A stretch of DNA of 32,372 nucleotides, taken from the NCBI GenBank assembly GCA_031256775.1, contig JAIRPX010000135.1:1-32372 (forward strand). The letters are read 5' to 3'. Below, piece by piece: positions 23,877 through 31,904 of the stretch (position 1 is its first letter; each line of letters begins with the position of its first letter). The stretch comes from Dysgonamonadaceae bacterium. GTDB taxonomy: Bacteria; Bacteroidota; Bacteroidia; Bacteroidales; Azobacteroidaceae. The notes under the pieces were generated by a model. That model had not been told where the DNA came from and made no database searches. It saw only the letters and a list, made by a program, of their open reading frames with translations. The translations under genes and the position numbers were made by a program.

Positions 23877-24943
23877 TATACGTAAATTATCCACAAAGCC
23901 ATTAATATTATATTGATTAAACTCAACGGCATCAGGATTTTCCACTCCAAATTCAATAACTGATCAATGCGCAAGCGGGGCATAGTCCAGCGCACCCACA
24001 AAGCCATAAATACGCAAGCAAATGTTTTCCCGAAAAACCACAATACAGGTGGAATATAATCCATTATTTCATTAAAACCATCCCAGCCAGGAATGTGCAA
24101 AGGCATCCAGCCGCCCAGAAACATGGTAGTTGCGATAGCTGCAATTATAAACATATTCAGATATTCAGCCAGATAGAAAAAACCAAACTGGATACCGGAA
24201 TATTCGGTGTGATAACCGGCTGTGAGTTCCGATTCAGCTTCCGGAAGGTCGAATGGACCTCGGTTGGTTTCTGCGTGTCCGGCTATCAAATAAGTTATAA
24301 ATGCTATAATAGCAGGTATTCCACCTCGAAAAATATTCCATGCATATCCTTGCTGTTCAACGATTACGGATAATTGCAAACTACCTGAAAGCATTACGAT
24401 AGTCATCAAAGCCAGTCCGCATGACAATTCGTAGGAAATCAGTTGCGCCCCAGAACGCATCGCCCCAATCATAGTGTATTTATTGTTAGATGACCATCCC
24501 GCCAGCAAAATGCCGACAACTCCAAGAGACGAAATCGCCAGCAGATAAAACACGCCAACATTGAAATCAATTGCGTGTACTCCTTTGTCGAAGGGCAACG
24601 CGCCAAACGTTCCAAGCGAGGCAATCAATACAAGAAACGCAGCCAAACGAAACAGGAACGTATCTACCTTGTTGATTTTTATTAATTCTTTAAGCAGGAT
24701 TTTAATCATGTCGGCAACCGACTGTAAAAGTCCTAATGGTCCTACGCGGGTAGGTCCCAAACGGCACTGGAAGAAAGCGCAAACTTTTCTTTCCAGCCAA
24801 ATCAGGACAAGTGCGAGTACTGCATAAGCAGTTAAAACTACTATGCCTATCAATACAAATTCGATGAATAAAGCCCAGCCATCCATTAAATATGTTCGGA
24901 GAAATTCATCGATCCAATTTGTTACTACTTCCAAGTGAAACAT
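23876..24943 (-). CDS. nuoH: NADH-quinone oxidoreductase subunit H
   Basis: 355 residues with about eight membrane helices. NuoH joins the quinone chamber to the membrane arm. Conserved regions are [45 protein letters not shown] and [23 protein letters not shown], which forms the cytosolic loop lining the quinone site. The stop codon directly abuts the repeat array. The upstream neighbour is the PstS-like lipoprotein gene, 23 bases away, not nuoCD as in the usual Bacteroidetes order. Confidence 0.96.
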   Translation of the reverse strand: MFHLEVVTNWIDEFLRTYLMDGWALFIEFVLIGIVVLTAYAVLALVLIWLERKVCAFFQCRLGPTRVGPLGLLQSVADMIKILLKELIKINKVDTFLFRLAAFLVLIASLGTFGALPFDKGVHAIDFNVGVFYLLAISSLGVVGILLAGWSSNNKYTMIGAMRSGAQLISYELSCGLALMTIVMLSGSLQLSVIVEQQGYAWNIFRGGIPAIIAFITYLIAGHAETNRGPFDLPEAESELTAGYHTEYSGIQFGFFYLAEYLNMFIIAAIATTMFLGGWMPLHIPGWDGFNEIMDYIPPVLWFFGKTFACVFMALWVRWTMPRLRIDQLLNLEWKILMPLSLINIILMALWIIYV

Positions 24944-24966
24944 ATAAATGATTTTCTATTTTTTAT

Positions 24967-26040
24967 TTACATTTTAATTTTTACAACTTTATCATTTTTC
25001 AAAGGCTGAAGATAAGCCCCGACAAGATTCGGATAAACCTGAAATTTATCCGCGCTGATTTTTGCAACGGAAGTCGCCGCGCTTTTCGGAATAAATCCAC
25101 TTTCCGTATATGCAGCATTTGCCGCTTCCGTTTGTAGCCATTTATACAATTTATAAGCCATTGAATTACGGTCTAAATCGGAACGGATTGCTACATGCAC
25201 TTCTGAAATAAATGGATATGTCCTGTTTTTTACAGTAGTTTCATCAGGAAAAATACCATTTATGGCTATTTTTGGAACTACTACGTCCGATTTTCTTGCA
25301 ATCCATTCTTTATAATTATTAAAGGTATAGCAAATTCCGTCAGGATTGTCTATTACCTCCATAAATACAAAAATCATAAACCCAATTGAACTTTCGGGAA
25401 AATCCGCTATTTCCAAACCTTTCATGACCAATTCCCGCATTACCTCTTCGCTGCCCGAATTTCGGGGGCGCGTGAATATCTTCATATTTGTATTATTCCC
25501 GCCTACTTGCGCCCAATTGGTTATTTCGCCAGTATAGATTTTATGCACCTGCTCAACAGTCAGTGATTTTATTGGATTATCCTTATTGACAACAAAAACA
25601 AAAGCATCCAGCGCCACAGGAGTTTCTATCAGAGTAACACCAAGCTTGTCGGCATGAGCCTTTTCGTCGGGCGATATAGTCCTATGAGTAAGAATTATAT
25701 CGGCAACGCCGTCGATCAGGTTCATAAATGCGCCATGCGTTTGAGATGTTTGGATACGTTCCATAAAAAAATTCTTATGCTGTTCGGGAATTTTTTCATA
25801 ATCAGGTTGAATCATCCATTCGTCAACGAGCGGCGGAAGCCATTTATAAGGAATATTCAGCAATTTACAAGCTATAATTTTATTTAGACAGTTAGCAGAT
25901 GTCGAACCGTCTATTTTGGGAAAATTTTCAAAAGATATTCCTTCAATAGAGTTGCTATCCTCAATGTCTTCCGTAGAAGAGCATGAAATACAACCAAAGA
26001 TTGCAACAAATAACAAAACTGTATTTTTTAATTTATTCAT
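24967..26040 (-). CDS. PstS-like phosphate-binding lipoprotein inserted in the nuo operon
   Basis: 357 residues from the ATG at 26040; the frame is open upstream to 26079, but the later start gives a standard lipoprotein signal peptide (MNKLKNTVLLFVAIFGC). The lipid-attached cysteine would be C17 or C20. The body resembles the PBP-like family of periplasmic phosphate-binding proteins: LIDGVADIILTHRTISPDEK, AFVFVVNKDNPIKSLTVEQVHKIYTGEITNWAQVGG and RPRNSGSEEVMRELVM, where the S, S and R/T side chains would bind the ligand. No pstC, pstA or pstB gene is nearby. It is on the same strand as nuo and 23 bases before nuoH, so it is probably co-transcribed. The ligand is inferred from the family only. 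Confidence 0.88.
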   Translation of the reverse strand: MNKLKNTVLLFVAIFGCISCSSTEDIEDSNSIEGISFENFPKIDGSTSANCLNKIIACKLLNIPYKWLPPLVDEWMIQPDYEKIPEQHKNFFMERIQTSQTHGAFMNLIDGVADIILTHRTISPDEKAHADKLGVTLIETPVALDAFVFVVNKDNPIKSLTVEQVHKIYTGEITNWAQVGGNNTNMKIFTRPRNSGSEEVMRELVMKGLEIADFPESSIGFMIFVFMEVIDNPDGICYTFNNYKEWIARKSDVVVPKIAINGIFPDETTVKNRTYPFISEVHVAIRSDLDRNSMAYKLYKWLQTEAANAAYTESGFIPKSAATSVAKISADKFQVYPNLVGAYLQPLKNDKVVKIKM

Positions 26041-26060
26041 TATCAATTTTATTTTCATCG

Positions 26061-26159
26061 TCATACTGGATAAAGCCAACCCGCTTGGCGCGGCTTTTCG
26101 TACAAATGTTTATGTGTCTGCAAATCTGCCAATGCCTGATTAATAAGTTCCAGTTGCAT
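26061..26159 (-). pseudogene. Small ORF or gene remnant between nuoCD and the PstS-like gene
   Basis: 32 codons, starting MQLELINQALADL and ending GWLYPV. The composition is that of a real protein (amphipathic helix, then a K-P-R-Q-A-G-W-L turn). The pattern of a long helix followed by PR-x-G-W-L weakly recalls the segment before the helix-turn-helix in 'mobile mystery protein A', but the rest of such a protein is missing. It may be a remnant left when the lipoprotein gene was inserted, or a short real peptide. I am not sure of either. Confidence 0.3.
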
Positions 26160-26189
26160 ACGGGTATCTTCGTTTATATCATTTATTTA

Positions 26190-27824
26190 TTATCTGTCAA
26201 TACAGGGAACTACATAATCCAGCGATCCGCCCAGCATAATCAAATCCGCTACTTTTGTGTCTGTGGCAATGTGTTTCAACGTATTAACCAAAGTCATACA
26301 CGGAGAACGGAATTTTATTCGATATGGATATTTATCACCGCGACTGTTTATATATACGTCAAATTCGCCGTGCGAACCTTCAACCCGTTGATGAAACTCA
26401 CCTTCCGGAAGTTTTATAATCGCTTTTGTTTTAGCTGAATAAGCGCCACCTGGAATATTGTCAATCAACTGTTCGATGATTTTAAGCGATTCCTCAATTT
26501 CGTCAAGGCGGATAATGTAACGGTCGAAAGTCATACCGTCGCTTCTCAGCATTTCCTTGAAATCGGCGTGACGGTAAGCCGCGTATGGTTCGATTTTGCG
26601 GACGTCGTTGCTCCAGCCCGAAGCGCGTCCTGTTGGACCCGTCGCTCCCACCGAAATTGCCTGTTCTTTACTCAGATAACCAACACCTTCCATACGTCCG
26701 CGCGCAATTGGATTGCCAGTGAACAGCAAATGATGTTCTTTCAACATCTTTCGCATGTATGGAATGAAATCTTTTACTTTTTGCCGGAAATCGGGATGAA
26801 TATCTGCCGCCACTCCTCCAATAACCGAATAATTTGCCATAAGCCGACCACCGCAAGTCTGCTCGAAAATATCCATGATTTTTTCGCGATCGCGCATCCC
26901 GTAAACAAAAGCGGTAATTGATCCCATATCCATCGCCATACAGCCCCAACCCAAAAGGTGGGACGCGACTCTGGTCAATTCGTCGATAATTGTTCGGATA
27001 TAATGCGCCCTTTCTGGAACTTCAAGTTGCAGACCTTTTTCTATCGCCAGACAGTAGCCATGCCTGTGGATGGTTCCGGAAAGATAATCCATCCGGTCAA
27101 TAAGATGCGGAATTTGCGGATAAGTATACGCCTCGCACATTTTTTCAATGCCGCGATGAATATAACCGAAATTTGGATCAACTTTTCTGATGATTTCGCC
27201 GTCTAACGAAACGCGCAGATGTAAAACGCCGTGAGTGGCAGGATGTTGCGGTCCAAAATTGACTACATACTCTTCCTTTTTAAACAGAGAGCGATGCTGT
27301 TTTAAACGTTCGCCGTTTAATTCAATCTCCGCTGTTAAATTTTCCATGTCGTCAATATTCTCATTTTCCAATGGAACGGGATTGATTTCCGGACTTGCGT
27401 CGTAATCTTTACGCAAAGGATATCCTACCCAATCCTGACGCAGGAACAGCCTGCGCATATCTGGATTGTTTGTAAACCTGATTCCGAAAAAGTCGTGAAC
27501 TTCGCGCTCATACAAGTCTGCTGAAAGCCATAAATCAATTACCGAATCGAAAGCAGGATTTTCCCTGTCGTCCGTTTGCGTTTTTAATCTTATTATATAT
27601 GAAGGAAACTGCGTGGAAGAAAGAACATATACAGCGCTGAAACTGTCGCCGTTGTCCAAACCGATAATATCGTTCAGATAATCAAACGACAGCTTGTCGT
27701 TATGCTTTAATAATGAGGCTGTTTCGTAAAGTTTTTCTTTTGGAACAGAAACCAGATAATTTTTATCCTGTTGCTCTATCGTTGCAAAAGACAATTGCCC
27801 CAACAATTCGCCAATCACTTTCAT
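26190..27824 (-). CDS. nuoCD: NADH-quinone oxidoreductase fused subunit C/D
   Basis: 544 residues, a fusion of NuoC (about residues 1-150) and NuoD (about 185-544). The NuoC part has DLWLSADLYEREVHDFFGIRF and RRLFLRQDWVGYPLRKDY. The NuoD part starts at VNFGPQHPATHGVLHLRVSLDG and has NFGYIHRGIEKMCE, the quinone-site H and Y region, and ends DYVVPCIDR. This fusion is usual in Bacteroidetes and gammaproteobacteria. The start overlaps the nuoB stop by four bases (ATGA), indicating coupled translation. Confidence 0.97.
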   Translation of the reverse strand: MKVIGELLGQLSFATIEQQDKNYLVSVPKEKLYETASLLKHNDKLSFDYLNDIIGLDNGDSFSAVYVLSSTQFPSYIIRLKTQTDDRENPAFDSVIDLWLSADLYEREVHDFFGIRFTNNPDMRRLFLRQDWVGYPLRKDYDASPEINPVPLENENIDDMENLTAEIELNGERLKQHRSLFKKEEYVVNFGPQHPATHGVLHLRVSLDGEIIRKVDPNFGYIHRGIEKMCEAYTYPQIPHLIDRMDYLSGTIHRHGYCLAIEKGLQLEVPERAHYIRTIIDELTRVASHLLGWGCMAMDMGSITAFVYGMRDREKIMDIFEQTCGGRLMANYSVIGGVAADIHPDFRQKVKDFIPYMRKMLKEHHLLFTGNPIARGRMEGVGYLSKEQAISVGATGPTGRASGWSNDVRKIEPYAAYRHADFKEMLRSDGMTFDRYIIRLDEIEESLKIIEQLIDNIPGGAYSAKTKAIIKLPEGEFHQRVEGSHGEFDVYINSRGDKYPYRIKFRSPCMTLVNTLKHIATDTKVADLIMLGGSLDYVVPCIDR

Positions 27825-28492
27825 TGTTTGCCTCCTTTCTGTATTTGGTTCTCATCGTGAAGCAATACTTGTTCTTTTTGCCGGGTTGCTTCGCTGTCGC
27901 TCGTTATGGCGGACTTTTTACGAGTTTTATCCTTTTCGCCTAAACTGAAAAACTCCTGCATCTTGATTTTTCTCGCCAACTGCATCATGCCGTAAATCAT
28001 AGCGTCGGGACGCGGCGGACAACCTGGAATATATACGTCTACAGGAATAATTTTATCGACGCCCATAACCGTGTGATACGATTTTTTAAACGGTCCGCCG
28101 CTTATTGCACAGCTTCCGAAAGCCATCACATATTTAGGCTCTGCCATCTGATCGTAAAGACGTTTCAGGACCGGCGCCATTTTATGGACAATCGTTCCGC
28201 AGCAGAACACCACATCTGCCTGGCGGGGACTGTTGCGCGTGACTTCCCATCCGAAACGGGCAAAATCATAACGCGCTGCACCCAGACACATAAACTCAAT
28301 ACCGCAACAGCTTGTCGCAAATGTGAGCGGCCAGACGGAATTGGAACGTCCCCAGTTAATCAGATCGTCTAATTTGGTAATGGCGATATTTACGCCGTTG
28401 GCACGCAATTCTTTAACATATCCTTCAAGGGTTTCGTTATCTTTGAAATCCTCAAATTTCATGTTTTTGATTTTAATATTTTTTACTTCCAT
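27821..28492 (-). CDS. nuoB: NADH-quinone oxidoreductase subunit B with a repeat-derived tail
   Basis: 223 residues from the ATG at 28492 (a start at 28513 is possible). It carries cluster N2, next to the quinone site. The four ligand cysteines are visible in ATSCCGIEFM, GSCAISGG and PGCPPRPDA. Family members usually end soon after the MQLARKIK helix. Here about 40 more residues follow, and the last part (SAITSDSEATRQ) is encoded by 27881-27912, a degenerate copy of the right arm of the CGTCATTGCG hairpin element. The nuoA gene overlaps its start by ten bases. Confidence 0.96.
   Translation of the reverse strand: MEVKNIKIKNMKFEDFKDNETLEGYVKELRANGVNIAITKLDDLINWGRSNSVWPLTFATSCCGIEFMCLGAARYDFARFGWEVTRNSPRQADVVFCCGTIVHKMAPVLKRLYDQMAEPKYVMAFGSCAISGGPFKKSYHTVMGVDKIIPVDVYIPGCPPRPDAMIYGMMQLARKIKMQEFFSLGEKDKTRKKSAITSDSEATRQKEQVLLHDENQIQKGGKQ
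27854..27912. repeat. Degenerate hairpin-element copy inside the 3' end of nuoB
   Basis: 27881-27912 matches the element's right arm (CTGGATTGCTTCGC, then GCTCGCAATGACG) at about 24 of 31 positions. Nearby, GTGAAGCAATAC (27857-27868) resembles the opposing arm CTGAAGCAATCC. The copy is translated as part of NuoB. Confidence 0.6.
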
Positions 28493-28836
28493 TGTAAAGC
28501 TCCTTTTTTCCAAGCGTAAACTAAACCAAGACTAAGAACGATAAAGAAAAACGCTACGCAAATCAAGCCTTGCGTTCCTAAATCGCGCATGATGCTTGCC
28601 CATGGAAACAACAAAACAGTTTCAACGTCGAACACCAGATATAAAATGGCAAACAGATAATATCCCACTTTGAACTGCGCCCATGAACTTCCGCGCGTGG
28701 GGATACCACATTCGTATGGTTCGCCTTTCAGGGGATTGTTGGATTTCGGCGCAAGCAACCAGGCTATAACCAATGCTGCTACTACCATCAAAACGGCCGT
28801 GAGAAAAACGACCAGAAATAAAGCTGAATTACTCAT
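28483..28836 (-). CDS. nuoA: NADH-quinone oxidoreductase subunit A
   Basis: 117 residues, three membrane helices. The conserved NuoA loop NPLKGEPYECGIPTRGSSW has the cysteine that is exposed in some states of the complex. Helix 2 has FKVGYYLFAILYLVFDVETVLLFPWA with the conserved D and E. First gene of the nuo operon, 62 bases after the promoter's -7 box. Confidence 0.96.
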   Translation of the reverse strand: MSNSALFLVVFLTAVLMVVAALVIAWLLAPKSNNPLKGEPYECGIPTRGSSWAQFKVGYYLFAILYLVFDVETVLLFPWASIMRDLGTQGLICVAFFFIVLSLGLVYAWKKGALQWK

Positions 28837-28897
28837 AAGAGTATTGTATTATATTTTATTCAATTTTAATTTCAATCCTTATACCGGATTTTGAGCG

Positions 28898-28929
28898 CAA
28901 AAGTATAAACAATTTAGCAGGGAAGCAAA
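28898..28929 (-). promoter_or_regulatory. Vegetative promoter of the nuo operon
   Basis: On the minus strand, TTTG (28926-28929), then 20 bases, then TACTTTTG (28898-28905) followed by C. Spacing and both boxes fit the Bacteroidetes consensus. Transcription starts near 28891, giving a leader of about 55 bases before nuoA. I see no second promoter of this quality inside the operon. Confidence 0.75.
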
Positions 28930-29083
28930 GAAATTAAGAAAAATTTAAATTATAAGTCTTTCTGAAAGATATACAAAAAATATAAATTCTTGCGGCATTG
29001 TAGTCAATTAGCTAATAACCAATTCAATATCAATGAATAAAAATGACATGTTTACCCTGCGTCCGTTTACTGCATATTGTTTA

Positions 29084-30991
29084 TCATGTACCCTTGATTA
29101 CTTTTAACGTTTTATATCCTTCTGGGGTTTTCAGTTTGACAATATAAATACCCTGTGCGAGAGTTGCAACGGGAATAACCTTTTCATTATTTGTCATCAT
29201 CGACAGTACTTTCTGTCCTGAAACAGTGTATAGCGACACATCCTGAATCGAATTTGTTGAATTTATAAACAGCAAACCATTGGAAATAAATACGTTAGTT
29301 TTCTGTTTTTCGACGTCTGAAAGTTTCGTTTCAATTCCTGTAAATTTCGTAGAAGTTCCATTAATGATTTCCTGCGTTCCTTCTGTAACAAAGGCAACTA
29401 TTTCAATATTGTCTAAATTGATGAAAATGTCGCCGATTTTTTCCGGAACGGTATAGATATATTTCCGGGCAATAAATGTGTGAGCGGAAGTCTGTTTGAC
29501 AGAATCGCCCCACTGTTTTGTCAATAAATCCCTTAATATATGATTATGCTGGTACTGATCGTCTATTATCATTTCAGGATAGTATTCTTCTGCGCCTTCT
29601 TGCGGACCAAGAACGCCGTCCTGCAACAGAGCAATATTCAACATGTTAACGGGAGAACCATTATCAGTATAGTACAGTTCAACATAAATAATTAGTTCTC
29701 GTGTTGTTTTATTGAGCGTTGTTTTTTGTGCTATGTTAACGTAGGCATCCTGGTTCAAAATTGTTTTTGTCCGTGCCTCAAAATTTCCGCGCCCTAAAAT
29801 TGTATTTTTACCTGAAAACACATGCCGGTTGATAGTTCCAGCAGGATAACCTGTTATCCCTGTTTGATTTGCAAGGGCGTCTCCCCATTCTGTTTTGTAA
29901 TTGGGATATGAAACGGCAAAAAATCCCTGATGAATGTTGATAACAGAAACACGTCCCTTGTTGTCATCTATTATTTGATTGGCAATTTTATGTCCTTCAG
30001 GACAATAGACGCAGTTAACTCCTGTATATTCTTCCAGAATTGCATTTTTTTTGAGTGGCTGCGTCGTTACAATAGTCGGCTCAACAGGAATACTCCATGT
30101 CCAAACAGGAACGCTTCCAATATTGTCGTCGGGAAATTCATCGTCGTCGCCGTTAATTTTATCGACAGATATTTCTATCATGTATTTACTGTTGGCAATT
30201 TTTTCAAAATCAATTCCGGAAATATTAAATTCAAACTTACCGTTGGGAGGAATATTCAATCCAGTAAAGGACAGTGTTCTTTTTTCATTCATATCTACTT
30301 TATAACCAACATCAAAGGATGTAATCGCTTCAACAGCCGTGTTTTTAATTTTTCCACTGATTGAGACGGATTCGTTGGCACTTATTGCCTGCAAAGGAGC
30401 TGATAATGAATATAATTCAATATCGCGCAACGGTTTGTCGCCTTCCACAATCCCCATTATACACAGGTTAGATAATCCTTCATTGCCTATATGCGTCCAG
30501 TCTGTTATTTCCATGCCAATGAACTTGCATCTTATCAAATCGCCATTAGGATTTGTATCAGAAGAATCGTCCATCCCTATTGCATAGTCGTAGCCATAAG
30601 TATTGGATGTTAGCGAATATCCCAGATAAAAACCTTCATTTCCAGCGATTTCATACGGTGTATCCAAAGTTATTTCATTCCACACAGACGGGTTAAACGT
30701 TGCAGACTGTTCGTAAACAGGTCTGTCTTCCAAATTTGTACGAATAAACACTTTAGTATTTGTTGCACGGTCGCTGCCAAGCCCAACTTTGATTTTTGTA
30801 AGATGCTGTCCTGCATATTTTTTGGCAACTTCTACAGGTATAAAAACGGCAGCTTCAATATCAGCCATCGAACCAACGCTCACCGGTCGGATAGCATCGG
30901 AACAATATCTCAGTTCAATAAAATTTTCTGTTGCCTGCATGTGCATGGCAAGCGACAAAAACATACAAATAAGGATAAAATTCAGTTTCAT
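29084..30991 (-). CDS. Omp28-family secreted protein with T9SS sorting domain
   Basis: 635 residues from the ATG at 30991 (three codons after an alternative ATG), with a signal peptide ending near MQATEN. Residues about 20-170 form a jelly-roll-like domain. A middle segment is Ig-like. Residues about 310-540 match the Omp28 family: ILEEYTGVNCVYCPEGHKIANQI carries a thioredoxin-like C-x2-C (NCVYC), then VINIHQGFFAV and TGYPAGTINRHVF with a cis-proline-like TGYPAG. The last 80 residues are a T9SS type A sorting domain (SLYTVSGQKVL, LAQGIYIVKLKT). It is probably surface-exposed or released. The thioredoxin-like fold suggests a redox or metal-binding role, but the family is uncharacterised. Confidence 0.9.
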   Translation of the reverse strand: MKLNFILICMFLSLAMHMQATENFIELRYCSDAIRPVSVGSMADIEAAVFIPVEVAKKYAGQHLTKIKVGLGSDRATNTKVFIRTNLEDRPVYEQSATFNPSVWNEITLDTPYEIAGNEGFYLGYSLTSNTYGYDYAIGMDDSSDTNPNGDLIRCKFIGMEITDWTHIGNEGLSNLCIMGIVEGDKPLRDIELYSLSAPLQAISANESVSISGKIKNTAVEAITSFDVGYKVDMNEKRTLSFTGLNIPPNGKFEFNISGIDFEKIANSKYMIEISVDKINGDDDEFPDDNIGSVPVWTWSIPVEPTIVTTQPLKKNAILEEYTGVNCVYCPEGHKIANQIIDDNKGRVSVINIHQGFFAVSYPNYKTEWGDALANQTGITGYPAGTINRHVFSGKNTILGRGNFEARTKTILNQDAYVNIAQKTTLNKTTRELIIYVELYYTDNGSPVNMLNIALLQDGVLGPQEGAEEYYPEMIIDDQYQHNHILRDLLTKQWGDSVKQTSAHTFIARKYIYTVPEKIGDIFINLDNIEIVAFVTEGTQEIINGTSTKFTGIETKLSDVEKQKTNVFISNGLLFINSTNSIQDVSLYTVSGQKVLSMMTNNEKVIPVATLAQGIYIVKLKTPEGYKTLKVIKGT

Positions 30992-31027
30992 AAACTCCAT
31001 TATTTTAAATTATTATACATGAATGTA

Positions 31028-31057
31028 CAAAGATAGTGTATTTTATGGAATTTACAA
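31028..31057 (-). promoter_or_regulatory. Vegetative promoter of the Omp28-family gene
   Basis: On the minus strand, TTG (31055-31057), then 19 bases, then TATCTTTG (31028-31035). Both boxes and spacing fit. The -33 box is 14 bases from the stop codon of the upstream phosphoesterase gene, so the two genes are separate units that may also be read through. Confidence 0.7.
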
Positions 31058-31070
31058 TGAAATTTTTTTT

Positions 31071-31871
31071 TTAACTGTTTTTCGAATCAGGATAGTCCTG
31101 TATGAAGGCGCTCAGGTTTTTAATTTTACTTTCCTGATGATAAAAAACAACTTCCCAGTTTCCCTCATAATCTTCTGTCAGAGCTGATAATGATTCTACC
31201 CAGTCGCCGGAATTTAGATACAGAATATCTTCATAATATTTTTTCTCAGGATGATGAATATGACCGCAAATAACTCCGTCGCATTTTTTCTGTCGGGCTA
31301 TTTTAACAAGATGTTCCTCAAAATCACTGATATATGAAACTGATGCTTTTATTTTCTTCTTTATTTCCTTAGAAAATGAATAATATGGTAATCCTTTTTT
31401 TATTCGCCGGTTATTATATATTTTGTTGATCCACAGCAATATGGAGTAACCGATGTCGCCCAATTTAGCCAGCCAGCTCAGACGGCTTGTTACTTTGTCG
31501 AACACGTCGCCGTGTAAAATGTAATAACGCTTGTTGCAGCTGGTGTAAATATAATCCTTTACAATGCTGATATTCTGGAACTTGAAAGGAAGTATCCTGT
31601 CTAAAAAATCATCATGATTTCCGCGAATATAAACTATTTTAGTTTCATGCTGAATATCCAATAAGGACTTTATGAATCGCGTATGGCGCTTTCTCCATTT
31701 GCTTTTTTTGCCTCGCCTTAGACACCATCCATCAATGATGTCGCCACACAGAATCAGTTCGTCGCAGGAATTTTCTTTCAAAAAATAGGCAACTTCTTTT
31801 GCCTTCGACCATTTTGAGCCTAAGTGTATATCCGACAGGATAATAGTTTTGTGATGTTTAATTTTTGTCAC
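31071..31871 (-). CDS. UDP-2,3-diacylglucosamine diphosphatase-like phosphoesterase (LpxH type)
   Basis: 266 residues of the calcineurin-like fold. The two-metal site is complete: D14 and H16 in LSDIHLGS, D44 and D47 in CGDIIDGW, N and H in RGNHDDF, H in LHGDVFD, and the pair of histidines in CGHIHHPE. The sequence after GNHDD and the basic region (WINKIYNNRRIKKGLPYYS) resembles the LpxH-type enzymes of Bacteroidetes, which release lipid X from UDP-2,3-diacylglucosamine in lipid A synthesis. LpxK of the same pathway is elsewhere in this window. Some members of this family act on other substrates, so the substrate is likely but not certain. Confidence 0.85.
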   Translation of the reverse strand: MTKIKHHKTIILSDIHLGSKWSKAKEVAYFLKENSCDELILCGDIIDGWCLRRGKKSKWRKRHTRFIKSLLDIQHETKIVYIRGNHDDFLDRILPFKFQNISIVKDYIYTSCNKRYYILHGDVFDKVTSRLSWLAKLGDIGYSILLWINKIYNNRRIKKGLPYYSFSKEIKKKIKASVSYISDFEEHLVKIARQKKCDGVICGHIHHPEKKYYEDILYLNSGDWVESLSALTEDYEGNWEVVFYHQESKIKNLSAFIQDYPDSKNS

Positions 31872-31896
31872 TGTTTTTATACAAAATTTATTGCTG

Positions 31897-31904
31897 CAAA
31901 GTTA
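31897..31904 (-). promoter_or_regulatory. -7 box of the LpxH-like gene
   Basis: The minus strand reads TAACTTTG followed by C, 26 bases from the start codon. No TTTG is seen at 19-21 bases upstream. Confidence 0.5.

Noticed and set aside
30051..30587. Several plus-strand frames opposite the Omp28-family gene
   Set aside because: They are antisense shadows of a well-supported gene, with no family resemblance or promoter.
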